This document shows, piece by piece, positions 42,697 through 50,793 of a DNA stretch of 64,000 nt. Where the stretch lies: the NCBI RefSeq assembly GCF_900142645.1, contig NZ_FRBP01000003.1, forward strand, positions 296,853-360,852, read 5' to 3'. The notes beneath the pieces were generated by a model. The model was not told the DNA's origin. It saw nothing but the letters and a program-made list of their open reading frames with translations, and searched no databases. The stretch's first letter is position 1, and each line of letters opens with the position of its first letter. The stretch comes from Eubacterium callanderi. Its GTDB lineage: Bacteria > Bacillota > Clostridia > Eubacteriales > Eubacteriaceae. Made by a program: the position numbers and the translations under genes.

Positions 42697-43821
42697 TTAT
42701 TCCTCCATAAAATCTTCTTTTGCTGAATTAAGTTCTAATCTTTTGTCTGTTCTTTTCACAAGTGTTGGTTTACCTTGAGGTTTCTTTATTAATCCTGAAA
42801 GCATTTCTTCAAATCTTGCTTTTCCAAGTAGCTTTGTCATAGCAGTGATGCCTAAAACCTTTTTCTCATATGGATCAAAGCCAGCTTTTTCTACTTTTTC
42901 TGCAACTTTTGATTCATCAATATATTTTCTAGTCGCTCTTCCTTCTACGACTTTCCAATCATTCCATTTCTTGCCTTCCACCGCTTTTTTCAGGGCGTAT
43001 TCTTTAATATCTCCTGCCCAAGCTACTAAGTCATCTACCTTTTCTAGGATGATTTCAATTTCATCATCTTCAAGATTCTCCGGCATCTCGAAATCATACT
43101 TTGCAAGCAAAAGATTATATTCTGCTCGTTTTCTACATGTAGCTTTCACCTTACAAAACTGACAGTACTCTCCGGCTTTAAATTCACCCTCACCAATAGC
43201 TGCAAGTTTTGCCTGTGGCATTAAAGTTTTCTCTGCCCAAGAAAGAAGTTTCTCTTTTGAGATGGTATAAGTGCTTATATGCTCTCTTCTTGGCTGGAAG
43301 ATAGTCATAGTAATTTCTTTAATGTCATAAATTCCATCAAATATAGCTAATGCTCCTAGGGCATAGCACATCATTTGAGGGTTATTATTTGCATCTACAA
43401 GGATTCCTAGACCGTATTTTAGGTCAATTACAGTCAGCTTCTCATCAGAAACAATGATGCAGTCTCCTGTTCCAAAGCCATCCGGAACCCATTTAGAAAA
43501 ATCCAAGTGCTGCTCGATTAATATGATTGAATCTTTACATAAATTTTTAGCCTCTTCATACTGGCACGCTACATAGCTCGCATACTCTTCTGATGACTCT
43601 TCCATTTCTTCATCATAATAATCTAGGTTATCCTTTGGATTTTTAACATTTTCTCCAAGTATTTTCCTAAGCTTATATTCACTTAAGCTATGTGCATCAG
43701 TTCCCTGCCTAGCATATTCACTTGGAATATCATTTATCTCTTTACAAAGAAGTGCTGATGGTGGGCATTCAATCCACCTTGCTGAAGATGATGCAGAAAG
43801 CACTGCATGTTTATCTGGCAT
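42697..43821 (-). CDS. DUF2800 RecB/Cas4-like nuclease
   Basis: 374 residues. GTGDCIIVSDEKLTVIDLKYGLG supplies the PD-(D/E)XK acid-x-Lys core, with QPRREHISTY further on. CQFCKVKATCRKR is a cysteine cluster of the Cas4/AddB iron-sulphur kind. Probably an exonuclease in phage recombination. GGAGG before the ATG. Confidence 0.85.
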   Translation of the reverse strand: MPDKHAVLSASSSARWIECPPSALLCKEINDIPSEYARQGTDAHSLSEYKLRKILGENVKNPKDNLDYYDEEMEESSEEYASYVACQYEEAKNLCKDSIILIEQHLDFSKWVPDGFGTGDCIIVSDEKLTVIDLKYGLGILVDANNNPQMMCYALGALAIFDGIYDIKEITMTIFQPRREHISTYTISKEKLLSWAEKTLMPQAKLAAIGEGEFKAGEYCQFCKVKATCRKRAEYNLLLAKYDFEMPENLEDDEIEIILEKVDDLVAWAGDIKEYALKKAVEGKKWNDWKVVEGRATRKYIDESKVAEKVEKAGFDPYEKKVLGITAMTKLLGKARFEEMLSGLIKKPQGKPTLVKRTDKRLELNSAKEDFMEE

Positions 43822-44119
43822 TTCCTATTACCTCCACTTCTTTTAGTAGCTCAGAATATTCTTTTGGATCTACTTCAGATAATTTATTTGCTCCGTGTTT
43901 TTCCAGAATTTCTTTAATTTCTTTTGTAAATCCATTACGTGATTTTTCAGCTAATACAGCTCTTACATCTTCTAAGGTTAGTTCTTTCTCTGGCTTAGTT
44001 TCTTGAGCTTCCGTTTTCGATTTCAAGGTCTCTCTTAACTTTTCTGAAATTACTTTTAGAATGTCACTACACTTATGAAGTTCATCTGCAAGAGCACATA
44101 GTTCTTTGTCTTTTACCAT
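43811..44119 (-). CDS. Phage protein of unknown function, 102 aa
   Basis: From ATG 44119 (AAAGGAG upstream). Helical and charged, with LTLEDVRAVLAEKSRNGFTKEIKEIL, the pattern of small proteins co-occurring with DUF2800/DUF2815. Overlaps the nuclease gene by 11 bp. Confidence 0.75.
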   Translation of the reverse strand: MVKDKELCALADELHKCSDILKVISEKLRETLKSKTEAQETKPEKELTLEDVRAVLAEKSRNGFTKEIKEILEKHGANKLSEVDPKEYSELLKEVEVIGNAR

Positions 44120-44258
44120 ATGGGTCATCTCCTTTCCTTTGACTTAAGTTTCTTGTGATTTTCTCTGTAACTATCTGAATGGTAAGAAGTGTATCTACGA
44201 TTTCTCTATCGATATCACTTACGCATTTTTTAGTTTCAGATCTACATTTGTTTGTCAT
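44082..44258 (-). CDS. Small phage protein, 58 aa
   Basis: From ATG 44258 (TAGGAGG upstream): MTNKCRSETKKCVSDIDREI..., with several cysteines. First gene after element E3, 33 nt away, the same spacing as at E1. Confidence 0.65.
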   Translation of the reverse strand: MTNKCRSETKKCVSDIDREIVDTLLTIQIVTEKITRNLSQRKGDDPYGKRQRTMCSCR

Positions 44259-44290
44259 GTTTGACCTCCTATCCGAGTAGCTTTCTTGCC

Positions 44291-44333
44291 CCTCTGCTAG
44301 TGAAAGGACATGAATGAATTCTTTAAGTACCAA
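44291..44333 (-). promoter_or_regulatory. 43-nt repeated element E3
   Basis: Third copy (see 10052-10094). It starts at the end of the T-run of the terminator after the sigma-like gene and ends 33 nt before the 58-residue gene. Confidence 0.75.
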
Positions 44334-44339
44334 ATTTAT

Positions 44340-44370
44340 AAAAAAATCTGCACCACTTTTTGTGATGCAG
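44340..44370 (-). terminator. Terminator after the sigma-like gene
   Basis: CTGCATCAC-AAAAA-GTGGTGCAG stem (44348-44370) followed by TTTTTTT on the minus strand. Confidence 0.85.
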
Positions 44371-44379
44371 ACATCTTGC

Positions 44380-44910
44380 TTATTTATATGGTATAAGCTT
44401 ATCTTTTAATTTCAGGAAAATCTTTTGTTTTCTCTTATTCACACCCTTTTGACTCATACCTATCTCACTACCAATGGCTGATTCAGAATAACCTTCACCA
44501 AATAACTTCATAATTTTCCTATCAATTTCTTCTAAAGCACTAAGTTCTTTTCTTAAAGCTTCTAGAAGCTCCCTTTTTATTAGGTCTTCCTCGATATCAC
44601 ATGAATCTGCAAACTCGAATTCAGTTTTGTCATAAAGAGAATCAAGAGAAATATCCCCCTCTCCATTCATCCTCTTTTCAACCTGTCTTTGTTCTTTTTT
44701 ATCGTCCCTCCATAAAGGGCGCATATATTCATAGTACTGCTCCTTAGTAGCGGGTATCATAACTACTCTGACAGGTTTGTTCCCTATTTTTTTCCACACC
44801 ACATCATCACGATTAATCCCAAAGGCATCCATTGTCTCCTTTGTTACTTCCATTGGAATAAAATACTGCTTATCACTGTTTTTCTTTTCTTTGTCTAAAT
44901 TTGTCATCAT
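44380..44910 (-). CDS. Sigma-70 region 4-like regulator, 176 aa
   Basis: The C-terminus has LSALEEIDRKIMKLFGEGYSESAIGSEIGMSQKGVNKRKQKIFLKL, a sigma region 4 helix-turn-helix; the N-terminus has the FIPMEVTKETMDAFGI and YYEYMRPLWRDDKKEQRQ segments seen in regulators of clostridial mobile elements. It probably controls the early phage operon. It has a structured leader and its own terminator. Confidence 0.8.
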   Translation of the reverse strand: MMTNLDKEKKNSDKQYFIPMEVTKETMDAFGINRDDVVWKKIGNKPVRVVMIPATKEQYYEYMRPLWRDDKKEQRQVEKRMNGEGDISLDSLYDKTEFEFADSCDIEEDLIKRELLEALRKELSALEEIDRKIMKLFGEGYSESAIGSEIGMSQKGVNKRKQKIFLKLKDKLIPYK

Positions 44911-45117
44911 GCAGACCCTCCTTCGGTCTAAAAACCGAAGTGAGAATCCACACGAGACTTTCCCTAATATTGGCCATAAGAATGAATCCTCACTTCTTAA
45001 CTGGCCAACCGTCCCAGTGGGTTGACTTTATTTTGTTGTTTATGTCTCAAAGCTCTGGGCATCGTTAGCTAGACGATGAACTTTAAGACAAATTTTGATT
45101 ATCAAATACAATTTATA
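44911..45117 (-). promoter_or_regulatory. Structured leader upstream of the sigma-like gene
   Basis: Several inverted repeats: CTTCGGT/ACCGAAG next to the ribosome site, GAAGTGAG with CTCACTTC, CAACC with GGTTG, and CATCG with CGATG. A 34-codon frame begins MANIRESLVWILTSVFRPKE (GAGG about 10 nt upstream) and runs past the sigma-like start in another frame. This suggests translational coupling or attenuation. No strong promoter is obvious. Confidence 0.45.
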
Positions 45118-45177
45118 AAAAAAGAACCTAAGTAGTTTCATCAATGGACTTCTCCAATGGTTAAACTACTCAGGCTC
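45115..45177 (-). terminator. Large hairpin terminator
   Basis: GAGCCTGAGTAGTTT / AAACTACTTAGGTTC (45163-45177 with 45124-45138) followed by TTTTTTT. Seven bases after the stop of the 52-residue frame. Confidence 0.85.
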
Positions 45178-45183
45178 CCTCTG

Positions 45184-45342
45184 CTATGGTTTCCATGCCA
45201 CACGGTTTGCTCTTAAGTATTCGCATATATTAAATTTTACTTTACTGATTTCCTCTGATTTACCAATATGATTATGGATTGCAATCTTGCGTTCCAGCAT
45301 AGGTTTCTTCGGTGGAATAATCCTCATACTTCCTATGGCCAT
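45184..45342 (-). CDS. Small basic protein, 52 aa
   Basis: Open from ATG 45342 to TAG 45184: MAIGSMRIIPPKKPMLERK, then IAIHNHIGKSEEISKVKFN and a basic end. Starts 27 nt after the stop of the 63-residue gene with no clear ribosome site, and directly precedes the terminator, so coupled translation is possible. Similar short sequences occur in clostridial mobile elements as far as I recall; function unknown. Confidence 0.5.
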   Translation of the reverse strand: MAIGSMRIIPPKKPMLERKIAIHNHIGKSEEISKVKFNICEYLRANRVAWKP

Positions 45343-45368
45343 ATTGCAGGGATTTCTAGTATCATCTG

Positions 45369-45560
45369 TTATCGTGCTTTCTTAAATTTACCACGATTTT
45401 TATTAGCAATTGATGGATTATATACCTGTTTTAAAAAATTAGATATTGTTAATCTTTTTCCTTTCGGACCTTCAATAACAGGATCTCCATCTTCACCTTG
45501 ATAACGCATACAAAATTTAGTTCCATCATCAGCATAAATTGGATAATCATTCTTTGTCAT
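45369..45560 (-). CDS. Small protein of unknown function, 63 aa
   Basis: MTKNDYPIYADDGTKFCMRYQ..., GAGGAGG at good distance before the ATG. Basic C-terminus. Unknown role; last but one gene before the terminator at 45115. Confidence 0.65.
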   Translation of the reverse strand: MTKNDYPIYADDGTKFCMRYQGEDGDPVIEGPKGKRLTISNFLKQVYNPSIANKNRGKFKKAR

Positions 45561-45628
45561 TAATAAACCTCCTCTCTTAAAAAAGTCTAAAGTTAAATAA
45601 AATAACTTTCCATTTGGACATATTTATA

Positions 45629-46639
45629 TTACTCTTTAAACTGCTCCAGCCATTGCAAAAAACTTTCGGTTGTGACAATTCCATTTTTCATTTTTTCCCT
45701 CCATATCTTAACTTCAGACGTAAGATATAAAAGCTTTTCTTTTGCATCACGATTCTGTGGATGTCTTATTGTTATCATCTTATATTTCATATAAACTTTT
45801 CTGTATTCTTTAGTTGCAATATCATTTTTTTCCTTATTTGCTCGTGTAACCTGTGCCCCTATATCTCTACATAACCTCTTTGGATCTTGTGGAGATGGAT
45901 AACCACAATAAATTGCATCTATTCTGCCTTCAGGAACAAAGTACTCTCCACAGTTAGCGCATTTCGTAAACTTTACATCATTGTCCATACAATGTGCTGC
46001 TTCAAATAACAACAATGACATTGATGATTTGATTGTATATAGAGAATGAAACTTTCCTTCATAATTTGCTATACGAAAATCAATGTGCTGAAAATTTATA
46101 TTCTCACTAAACATAGACCAAAATGCATTTACTTGATCTTCATCATATTCATCTTCACTAGCCAGCATCAAAAAGCTATGTTTAAATGCAACATATGACT
46201 GTGCATACCAGTAATATGCAGAAAGCAATGCCTGCTTATTCGTGGATTTTCCTAATTTACTATATCCACTACCTTCAAATATAAACTTTCCTATAGAATC
46301 TTCTTCCTTTATTTCTATGAAAAATTCATCAGGATTTGACATTTCTTTCTTACACATGTCTGCAACTAAATCCATGAATTCAAAAGTAATAATAACTGCT
46401 GCAACTATTCCAATTTTTTCTTTTAGTTTATCAACAAACCAAGGGAAAAACTCTGCTAATGTCTTCTCCGACGGTTTTTCCTCTAAGTGAGAATACTCCA
46501 ATATTACTTCTTTTAATTCTGTAGGATGTAATCTGGCATATTCAGCAATCATGCCTCCAATCGGATATTCTTTTATCCCACAATACATAACAACATTTTT
46601 TTCTCCATCAAAATCTACTATTAATCCATCCATCTCCAT
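45629..46639 (-). CDS. DUF6076-like zinc-finger protein, 336 aa
   Basis: The C-terminal zinc-binding segment KCANCGEYFVPEGRIDAIYC...RLCRDIGAQ fits the C-x2-C...YC...C pattern of DUF6076; the N-terminal ~200 residues are helical and unassigned. CAGGAGG before the ATG, a strong promoter and three TTGATAAC-type sites upstream. Possibly a DNA-binding accessory protein; not proven. Confidence 0.7.
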   Translation of the reverse strand: MEMDGLIVDFDGEKNVVMYCGIKEYPIGGMIAEYARLHPTELKEVILEYSHLEEKPSEKTLAEFFPWFVDKLKEKIGIVAAVIITFEFMDLVADMCKKEMSNPDEFFIEIKEEDSIGKFIFEGSGYSKLGKSTNKQALLSAYYWYAQSYVAFKHSFLMLASEDEYDEDQVNAFWSMFSENINFQHIDFRIANYEGKFHSLYTIKSSMSLLLFEAAHCMDNDVKFTKCANCGEYFVPEGRIDAIYCGYPSPQDPKRLCRDIGAQVTRANKEKNDIATKEYRKVYMKYKMITIRHPQNRDAKEKLLYLTSEVKIWREKMKNGIVTTESFLQWLEQFKE

Positions 46640-46651
46640 AGTATTAACCTC

Positions 46652-46787
46652 CTGTTATCAATTGATATTTTACTTTTCATTTCACAACTCGTTAACAATT
46701 ACTGTTTATATTTTATATTGATAACATTATACCCTATAATCTGTAACAGTACAACAATTGAAATTCAACTTTATTGATTGATAACAG
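46652..46787 (-). promoter_or_regulatory. Promoter with three TTGATAAC-type operator sites
   Basis: TTGTAC (46754-46749), 17 bp, TATAAT (46731-46726) on the minus strand. ATTGATAAC occurs at 46717-46725 just past the -10. ATTGATAACAG (46777-46787) lies upstream and its inverted copy CTGTTATCAAT (46652-46662) lies next to the ribosome site. The arrangement looks like a repressor-controlled promoter. Confidence 0.7.
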
Positions 46788-46817
46788 GGCTAGTTCATAT
46801 TAACTTTCAAAATTAAA

Positions 46818-46858
46818 AAGGACAGATCTCCTTTCACTTTATAAAGGAAAATCTGCCC
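46818..46858 (-). terminator. Terminator after the sigma-70-like gene
   Basis: GCAGATTTTCCTTT / AAAGGAGATCTGTC with TTTTT following on the minus strand, 16 bp past the stop. Confidence 0.8.
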
Positions 46859-46873
46859 CCTACTACAAGGTAC

Positions 46874-47290
46874 TTAACCCAATAGCTCTTCCAAAAGTTT
46901 CTTTAACTTCTTCAAGATATTGTTTTTTCTCCACTGTATAGCCTGATAGCTCACTTTCTTTTCTGATGCAATACTTGATAGAGTTTCATCATTGAAATAC
47001 AATCTTTCAATAATATCTCTTTCTTCAGCCGTGAGTTTAGATAAAGAATGTCTGAGTGCTTCAATCATCATCTGTGTTTCCACAATCTTTTCTATATCTA
47101 CACTTTCATCGACAATGTTATTTACAAAGTGTCCATCATGATCCAAAGAGGAAAAGAAAAGCAGGTGGTTTTTTCTGTCCACCTGCTCTAAATACTTTTC
47201 GTGTTCTTTTTCTCGCCAGTAGACTTTATATATATCTTCACTGACTTTCACCTTTTGTCCTCTGACATAAAGGTAATACTCTTTTGTCAT
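46874..47290 (-). CDS. Sigma-70-family regulator of mobile-element type, 138 aa
   Basis: The C-terminal LTAEERDIIERLYFNDETLSSIASEKKVSYQAIQWRKNNILKKLKKL is a sigma region 4 domain; there is no region 2, so it is not a complete sigma factor. The N-terminus YYLYVRGQKVKVSEDIYKVYWREKEHEKY is typical of regulators on Tn916-like and other ICEs. Its ATG overlaps the stop of a leader peptide (ATGA). Confidence 0.85.
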   Translation of the reverse strand: MTKEYYLYVRGQKVKVSEDIYKVYWREKEHEKYLEQVDRKNHLLFFSSLDHDGHFVNNIVDESVDIEKIVETQMMIEALRHSLSKLTAEERDIIERLYFNDETLSSIASEKKVSYQAIQWRKNNILKKLKKLLEELLG

Positions 47291-47361
47291 AAAGTTTCCT
47301 CCATTTCTTTTTTGTCTATTTGTTTTTCAGACAAAAAAGGAGGACTCCTGCACATAAGCAT
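47287..47361 (-). CDS. Leader peptide 1 (24 aa) coupled to the sigma-like gene
   Basis: ATG 47361 begins MLMCRSPPFLSEKQIDKKEM; the TGA (47289-47287) overlaps the sigma-like ATG. Its GAGGA ribosome site, 8 nt upstream, is part of the 5' arm of the terminator hairpin, so ribosomes on the leader would open the hairpin. Confidence 0.6.
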   Translation of the reverse strand: MLMCRSPPFLSEKQIDKKEMEETL

Positions 47362-47372
47362 AAAAAGTCCTC
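47333..47372 (-). terminator. Attenuator hairpin 1
   Basis: GAGGACT (47372-47366) and AGTCCTC (47346-47340) form a perfect 7-bp stem followed by TTTTTT. A competing hairpin CTTTTTTGTC/GACAAAAAAG lies immediately downstream, and another (GGAAGAA/TTCTTCC, 47379-47397) upstream. Confidence 0.7.
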
Positions 47373-47437
47373 GAAAACGGAAGAAACCTGTTCTTCCAAA
47401 ATGTTTTAAATTTAATTGTTTATAATAATTACTGACA

Positions 47438-47491
47438 TCAAAAAGGTCTATTATTATTTTCTATATAAATAACAGACCCTACATAACACAT
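47438..47491 (-). CDS. Leader peptide 2 (17 aa)
   Basis: ATG 47491 with GGAGG 8 nt upstream (47504-47500); MCYVGSVIYIENNNRPF then TGA. The whole frame lies within attenuator hairpin 2, the same design as leader 1. Confidence 0.5.
   Translation of the reverse strand: MCYVGSVIYIENNNRPF
47440..47478 (-). terminator. Attenuator hairpin 2
   Basis: GGTCTGTTATT (47478-47468) pairs with AATAATAGACC (47455-47445), one wobble, followed by TTTTT on the minus strand. Confidence 0.65.
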
Positions 47492-47567
47492 AGCAATTAC
47501 CTCCACTATTTAATCAAATTTTCCTTACTCGAAAAATATATATTAGAGCATTCTTTTAAAAGATCCT

Positions 47568-49391
47568 CTATACAACAGTTAAAAACCCAAGATAATATGC
47601 CGAAAAAATCTGAGCTATAAATATTAGTAGTAATCCACTGTTTTTGATACTTCTTTCTTTGAAAATTGCATATCCTCCACATAAAATCCCTATAATACTA
47701 AAACACCATCCAGCAATAATAATAATCATAAGTTCATGAGCAAGAATTTCATATATTGAAAACCAATGAGCCATTCCTGTAATTCCAGAAATCCCAAGCA
47801 TAGCTCCACAAATATATAGATATATATGATGTCGCATACATCTCTTCCACCTTTGTAGCGTTGAAATGATGCATATAATCAGTAATGTTAAAAATAATAA
47901 TGTGGTTGATATATAAGTTCCCAAGCTGAACAAAAATGCTATTTTCCCTTGTGTGTTAGTGGCAGGGATATAATCATGAGCTAATCTAAAGCTCATAGAA
48001 TGTACTTTGCCGTCATTTATATTAAAAGCAAGTATTTTTTCTTCAGGACTCGCATCCTTGCAAAAGAAAATGTTAGAATCTATTTGTTCGTAATATTGCT
48101 TTTTATCTTCAAATGGCATGGTAAGACAAAGACGATTTCCATCTGTCACTCTAATGGAAATCATTTGCTTTTTCCCTTGTATTTTTCCAACATTTTTCAA
48201 TGCAGAGCGGGCAGGAAGATAATCTCCGCTTAACATCTTGAGATCTAAATTTTCTTTTATCTTTTTTTCATCAGCTTCTGTATATGCAATTTTTTCCATA
48301 ATCTCCGAGCAAAACTCCGTCTCCATTACATTTGTCAATATTAAAATTGCTCTCTCATTTTTCGGTTCTACCCATATTTGTGTTTTGAATCCGTATGTTC
48401 CACCTTCATGTCCATGCATTTCCGGATTATTCGCATATTGCCAGAATCCGTGAGATAAACCTGAATTTGCACCATAGGAGCGATAGGTTTCTGTAAACAT
48501 TTCTTTTTTAGTATGAGGATTATTAAACAATAGATTATCTTTATCATTATTTTTAGCCAGCTCTTGTGCATAATTCAACAAATCCCCAGCTGAGCCATTC
48601 ATTCCACCAGCAGGGTACATTCTTAAATACATATTCGGTTCTTTGCGGAATCCCTTTTCAAAAAAAGAATAACCGACTGCCTTTCTTGCCAAAATCGTAG
48701 GATTATCATTTTGAAATGGACCTATCGATGTATTGTTCATATCTAAAGGTTTCAAAATGTGTTCATTTACATATTCTTTGTAATTTTGACCACTCACTCT
48801 TTCTACAATAAATGCAGCTAATGCAGCGCCCCAGTTAGAATATGCGCTTACCTTGTCCGGTGAAAATACCTGTTCGGGTTGATGTGAGGACAAGACTTCG
48901 GCTAATGTAAATTCCTTATCACTTTCAAAATAGCGAAGGTTAATAAGCTGCTCCTCGAAGCCCGCCGTATGATTCATGAGATGAAGCATTGTAATAGGTG
49001 TATCATAGTGTAAATTTTTCAAAAAACCTTTTGGTAGATAGTTGCGAATATCCGCATCCAAATCAATTTTTCCTTCTTCATTTAATTGCATCACACCTAC
49101 CCATATAAAGGTTTTTGATATTGATCCCCATTCAAAAACTGTGTTTTCAGGATCCATAGGTATATTTTTTTCTAAATCAGCGTATCCGTAGGCTTTTGAA
49201 AACACAATTTCTCCGTGTTCAGATACAATGACACATGCACCTGGAACGCTTTTACCTATATACGCATCCGCAACTTTATCAATAACAGTTTCGTAATGTT
49301 CAGTTTCTTCCGCAGCAAAAATAAAGGAACGCGGAAATAAAACGACAAAGGCAAAAGCAATGAAACAACTCAAAATGACGATTTTTTTCAT
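47568..49391 (-). CDS. Secreted/membrane serine hydrolase, class C beta-lactamase fold
   Basis: 607 residues. A signal peptide (about 1-27) is followed by a beta-lactamase domain: SxxK as Ser90-Ile-Ser-Lys93 (EWGSISKTF), YxN as AYSNWGAAL and HEGGTYG for the third motif. The C-terminal ~130 residues carry four hydrophobic helices, so the enzyme faces outward on the membrane. Relatives are peptidases or esterases as often as beta-lactamases. Last gene of the cargo operon, overlapping the MATE gene by 4 bp (ATGA). Confidence 0.85.
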   Translation of the reverse strand: MKKIVILSCFIAFAFVVLFPRSFIFAAEETEHYETVIDKVADAYIGKSVPGACVIVSEHGEIVFSKAYGYADLEKNIPMDPENTVFEWGSISKTFIWVGVMQLNEEGKIDLDADIRNYLPKGFLKNLHYDTPITMLHLMNHTAGFEEQLINLRYFESDKEFTLAEVLSSHQPEQVFSPDKVSAYSNWGAALAAFIVERVSGQNYKEYVNEHILKPLDMNNTSIGPFQNDNPTILARKAVGYSFFEKGFRKEPNMYLRMYPAGGMNGSAGDLLNYAQELAKNNDKDNLLFNNPHTKKEMFTETYRSYGANSGLSHGFWQYANNPEMHGHEGGTYGFKTQIWVEPKNERAILILTNVMETEFCSEIMEKIAYTEADEKKIKENLDLKMLSGDYLPARSALKNVGKIQGKKQMISIRVTDGNRLCLTMPFEDKKQYYEQIDSNIFFCKDASPEEKILAFNINDGKVHSMSFRLAHDYIPATNTQGKIAFLFSLGTYISTTLLFLTLLIICIISTLQRWKRCMRHHIYLYICGAMLGISGITGMAHWFSIYEILAHELMIIIIAGWCFSIIGILCGGYAIFKERSIKNSGLLLIFIAQIFSAYYLGFLTVV

Positions 49392-50767
49392 GATATCTCA
49401 CCAACATTAACCTTGTTTATTTCCTGTGCAAGCTTAGTAATGCGCTTGTATTCACTAATTAGCAATATAATGGCAATCAAAATTATAACGACATCATTCA
49501 AAGGCAACGCCAGCCATACTCCGAGAACATTTTCGTTCAGAAAACGAGGTAATATCAATACTAAAGGGATTACAAGCGCAAGTTGCCTTAGTATAACCAA
49601 TACTCCGGCTTGTTTTGCTTTCCCGACAGCCTGAAAATAAGTGACTGTCATTATGAGCATGCCATAAGTAGGAAATATGCAGTACATAAGTCTAAAATTA
49701 GATAATCCTGAGCTTACAATAGCTGAATCGGTAATAAATGCAGATAATATCTGCACTGAAAAAATTTCGATTATGGCAAAGAAAAATCCGGCAAGACAAG
49801 TCGAACCTATAATAAATACATTCGTAAGTTTTTTAACCCTTATATATTCTTTTGCTCCGAAATTTGTTCCGACAGCGGGCTGCATCCCTTGACTCATTCC
49901 CCATATCGGAACAAATGCAAGCTGCATAACTCTTTGAGCGGCTCCCATAAGAGCTATTTGCTTTTCTCCGCCAAAATGCACTGCCGTATTATATACAACT
50001 GTCATTTGAACCAACATCATAATTTGCATGAGCATAGCGCTCATTCCCACGGAAAAAATTTCAGGTAATAAATCTTTTGCAGGTTTTATCCCATGAAAAC
50101 GAACCACCGGACTTTTTTTCAAGAAGTATATTAAGGTGACCAGAGCTTGACTGATTTGAGAAATCACAGTTGCAATCGCAACGGCTTGCGGTCCCCGAGA
50201 TGGCATAAGCAGAATGAATATAGGATCTAATATGATATTTAAGATAGCACCAGCCGCCATGATCCCCATTGCAACTCCCATGCGGCCCTCTGCCCTTATT
50301 ACCATATTTGCACCCTGCATAAAATTTACGAATATGGAGCCAAGGTATACTGTTCTTAAATAAGAAACACCCATCTCCAGCACTTCACCGCCGGCACCGG
50401 ATAAGCGTAAAAATTCAGGAGCAAATATGATACCGATAATCATCACTGCCGATGATAAAATGATTACCAAGAAGGTCAGATTTCCTATAATCTTATCCAC
50501 GGTTTCCTTATCTTTTTTCCCGATTGCCCGAGAAAGTACAGAGCCTGAGCCTATTCCGAGAAGAACTGCAATCGCATTATTGATCAATACAAACGGAGAT
50601 GCCGCCGAAACTGCACTCATGGCATCGGTTCCTACCATTTGCCCGACATAAATTGAATCGACAAAGGCATATAATCCTACTATCAGTTGACCCAAAATCG
50701 CCGGCAAACTAAGGCTAATCATCAATTTCCAAGGATTTTCCGTAAGCAATTTATCACGAACATCCAT
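49388..50767 (-). CDS. MATE family efflux transporter, 459 aa
   Basis: Twelve hydrophobic segments with the MATE motifs SLPAILGQLIVGLYAFVDSIYVGQMVG, AIGKKDKETVDKIIGN and AALRRVMQLAFVP-like IWGMSQGMQPAVGTNFGAKEY. Exports cations or drugs using Na+ or H+. In this operon it could remove a toxic chelator or spent ligand; that is inference. GGAGGG before the ATG. Confidence 0.9.
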   Translation of the reverse strand: MDVRDKLLTENPWKLMISLSLPAILGQLIVGLYAFVDSIYVGQMVGTDAMSAVSAASPFVLINNAIAVLLGIGSGSVLSRAIGKKDKETVDKIIGNLTFLVIILSSAVMIIGIIFAPEFLRLSGAGGEVLEMGVSYLRTVYLGSIFVNFMQGANMVIRAEGRMGVAMGIMAAGAILNIILDPIFILLMPSRGPQAVAIATVISQISQALVTLIYFLKKSPVVRFHGIKPAKDLLPEIFSVGMSAMLMQIMMLVQMTVVYNTAVHFGGEKQIALMGAAQRVMQLAFVPIWGMSQGMQPAVGTNFGAKEYIRVKKLTNVFIIGSTCLAGFFFAIIEIFSVQILSAFITDSAIVSSGLSNFRLMYCIFPTYGMLIMTVTYFQAVGKAKQAGVLVILRQLALVIPLVLILPRFLNENVLGVWLALPLNDVVIILIAIILLISEYKRITKLAQEINKVNVGEIS

Positions 50768-50793
50768 TATAAGACCCTCCTTGTCTTTTATTT

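Noticed and set aside
44985..45060. Possible T-box riboswitch (TGGGACGG near nested hairpins)
   Set aside because: It lacks the conserved AGGGTGGNACCGCG core and the downstream gene is a phage regulator, not an amino-acid gene.
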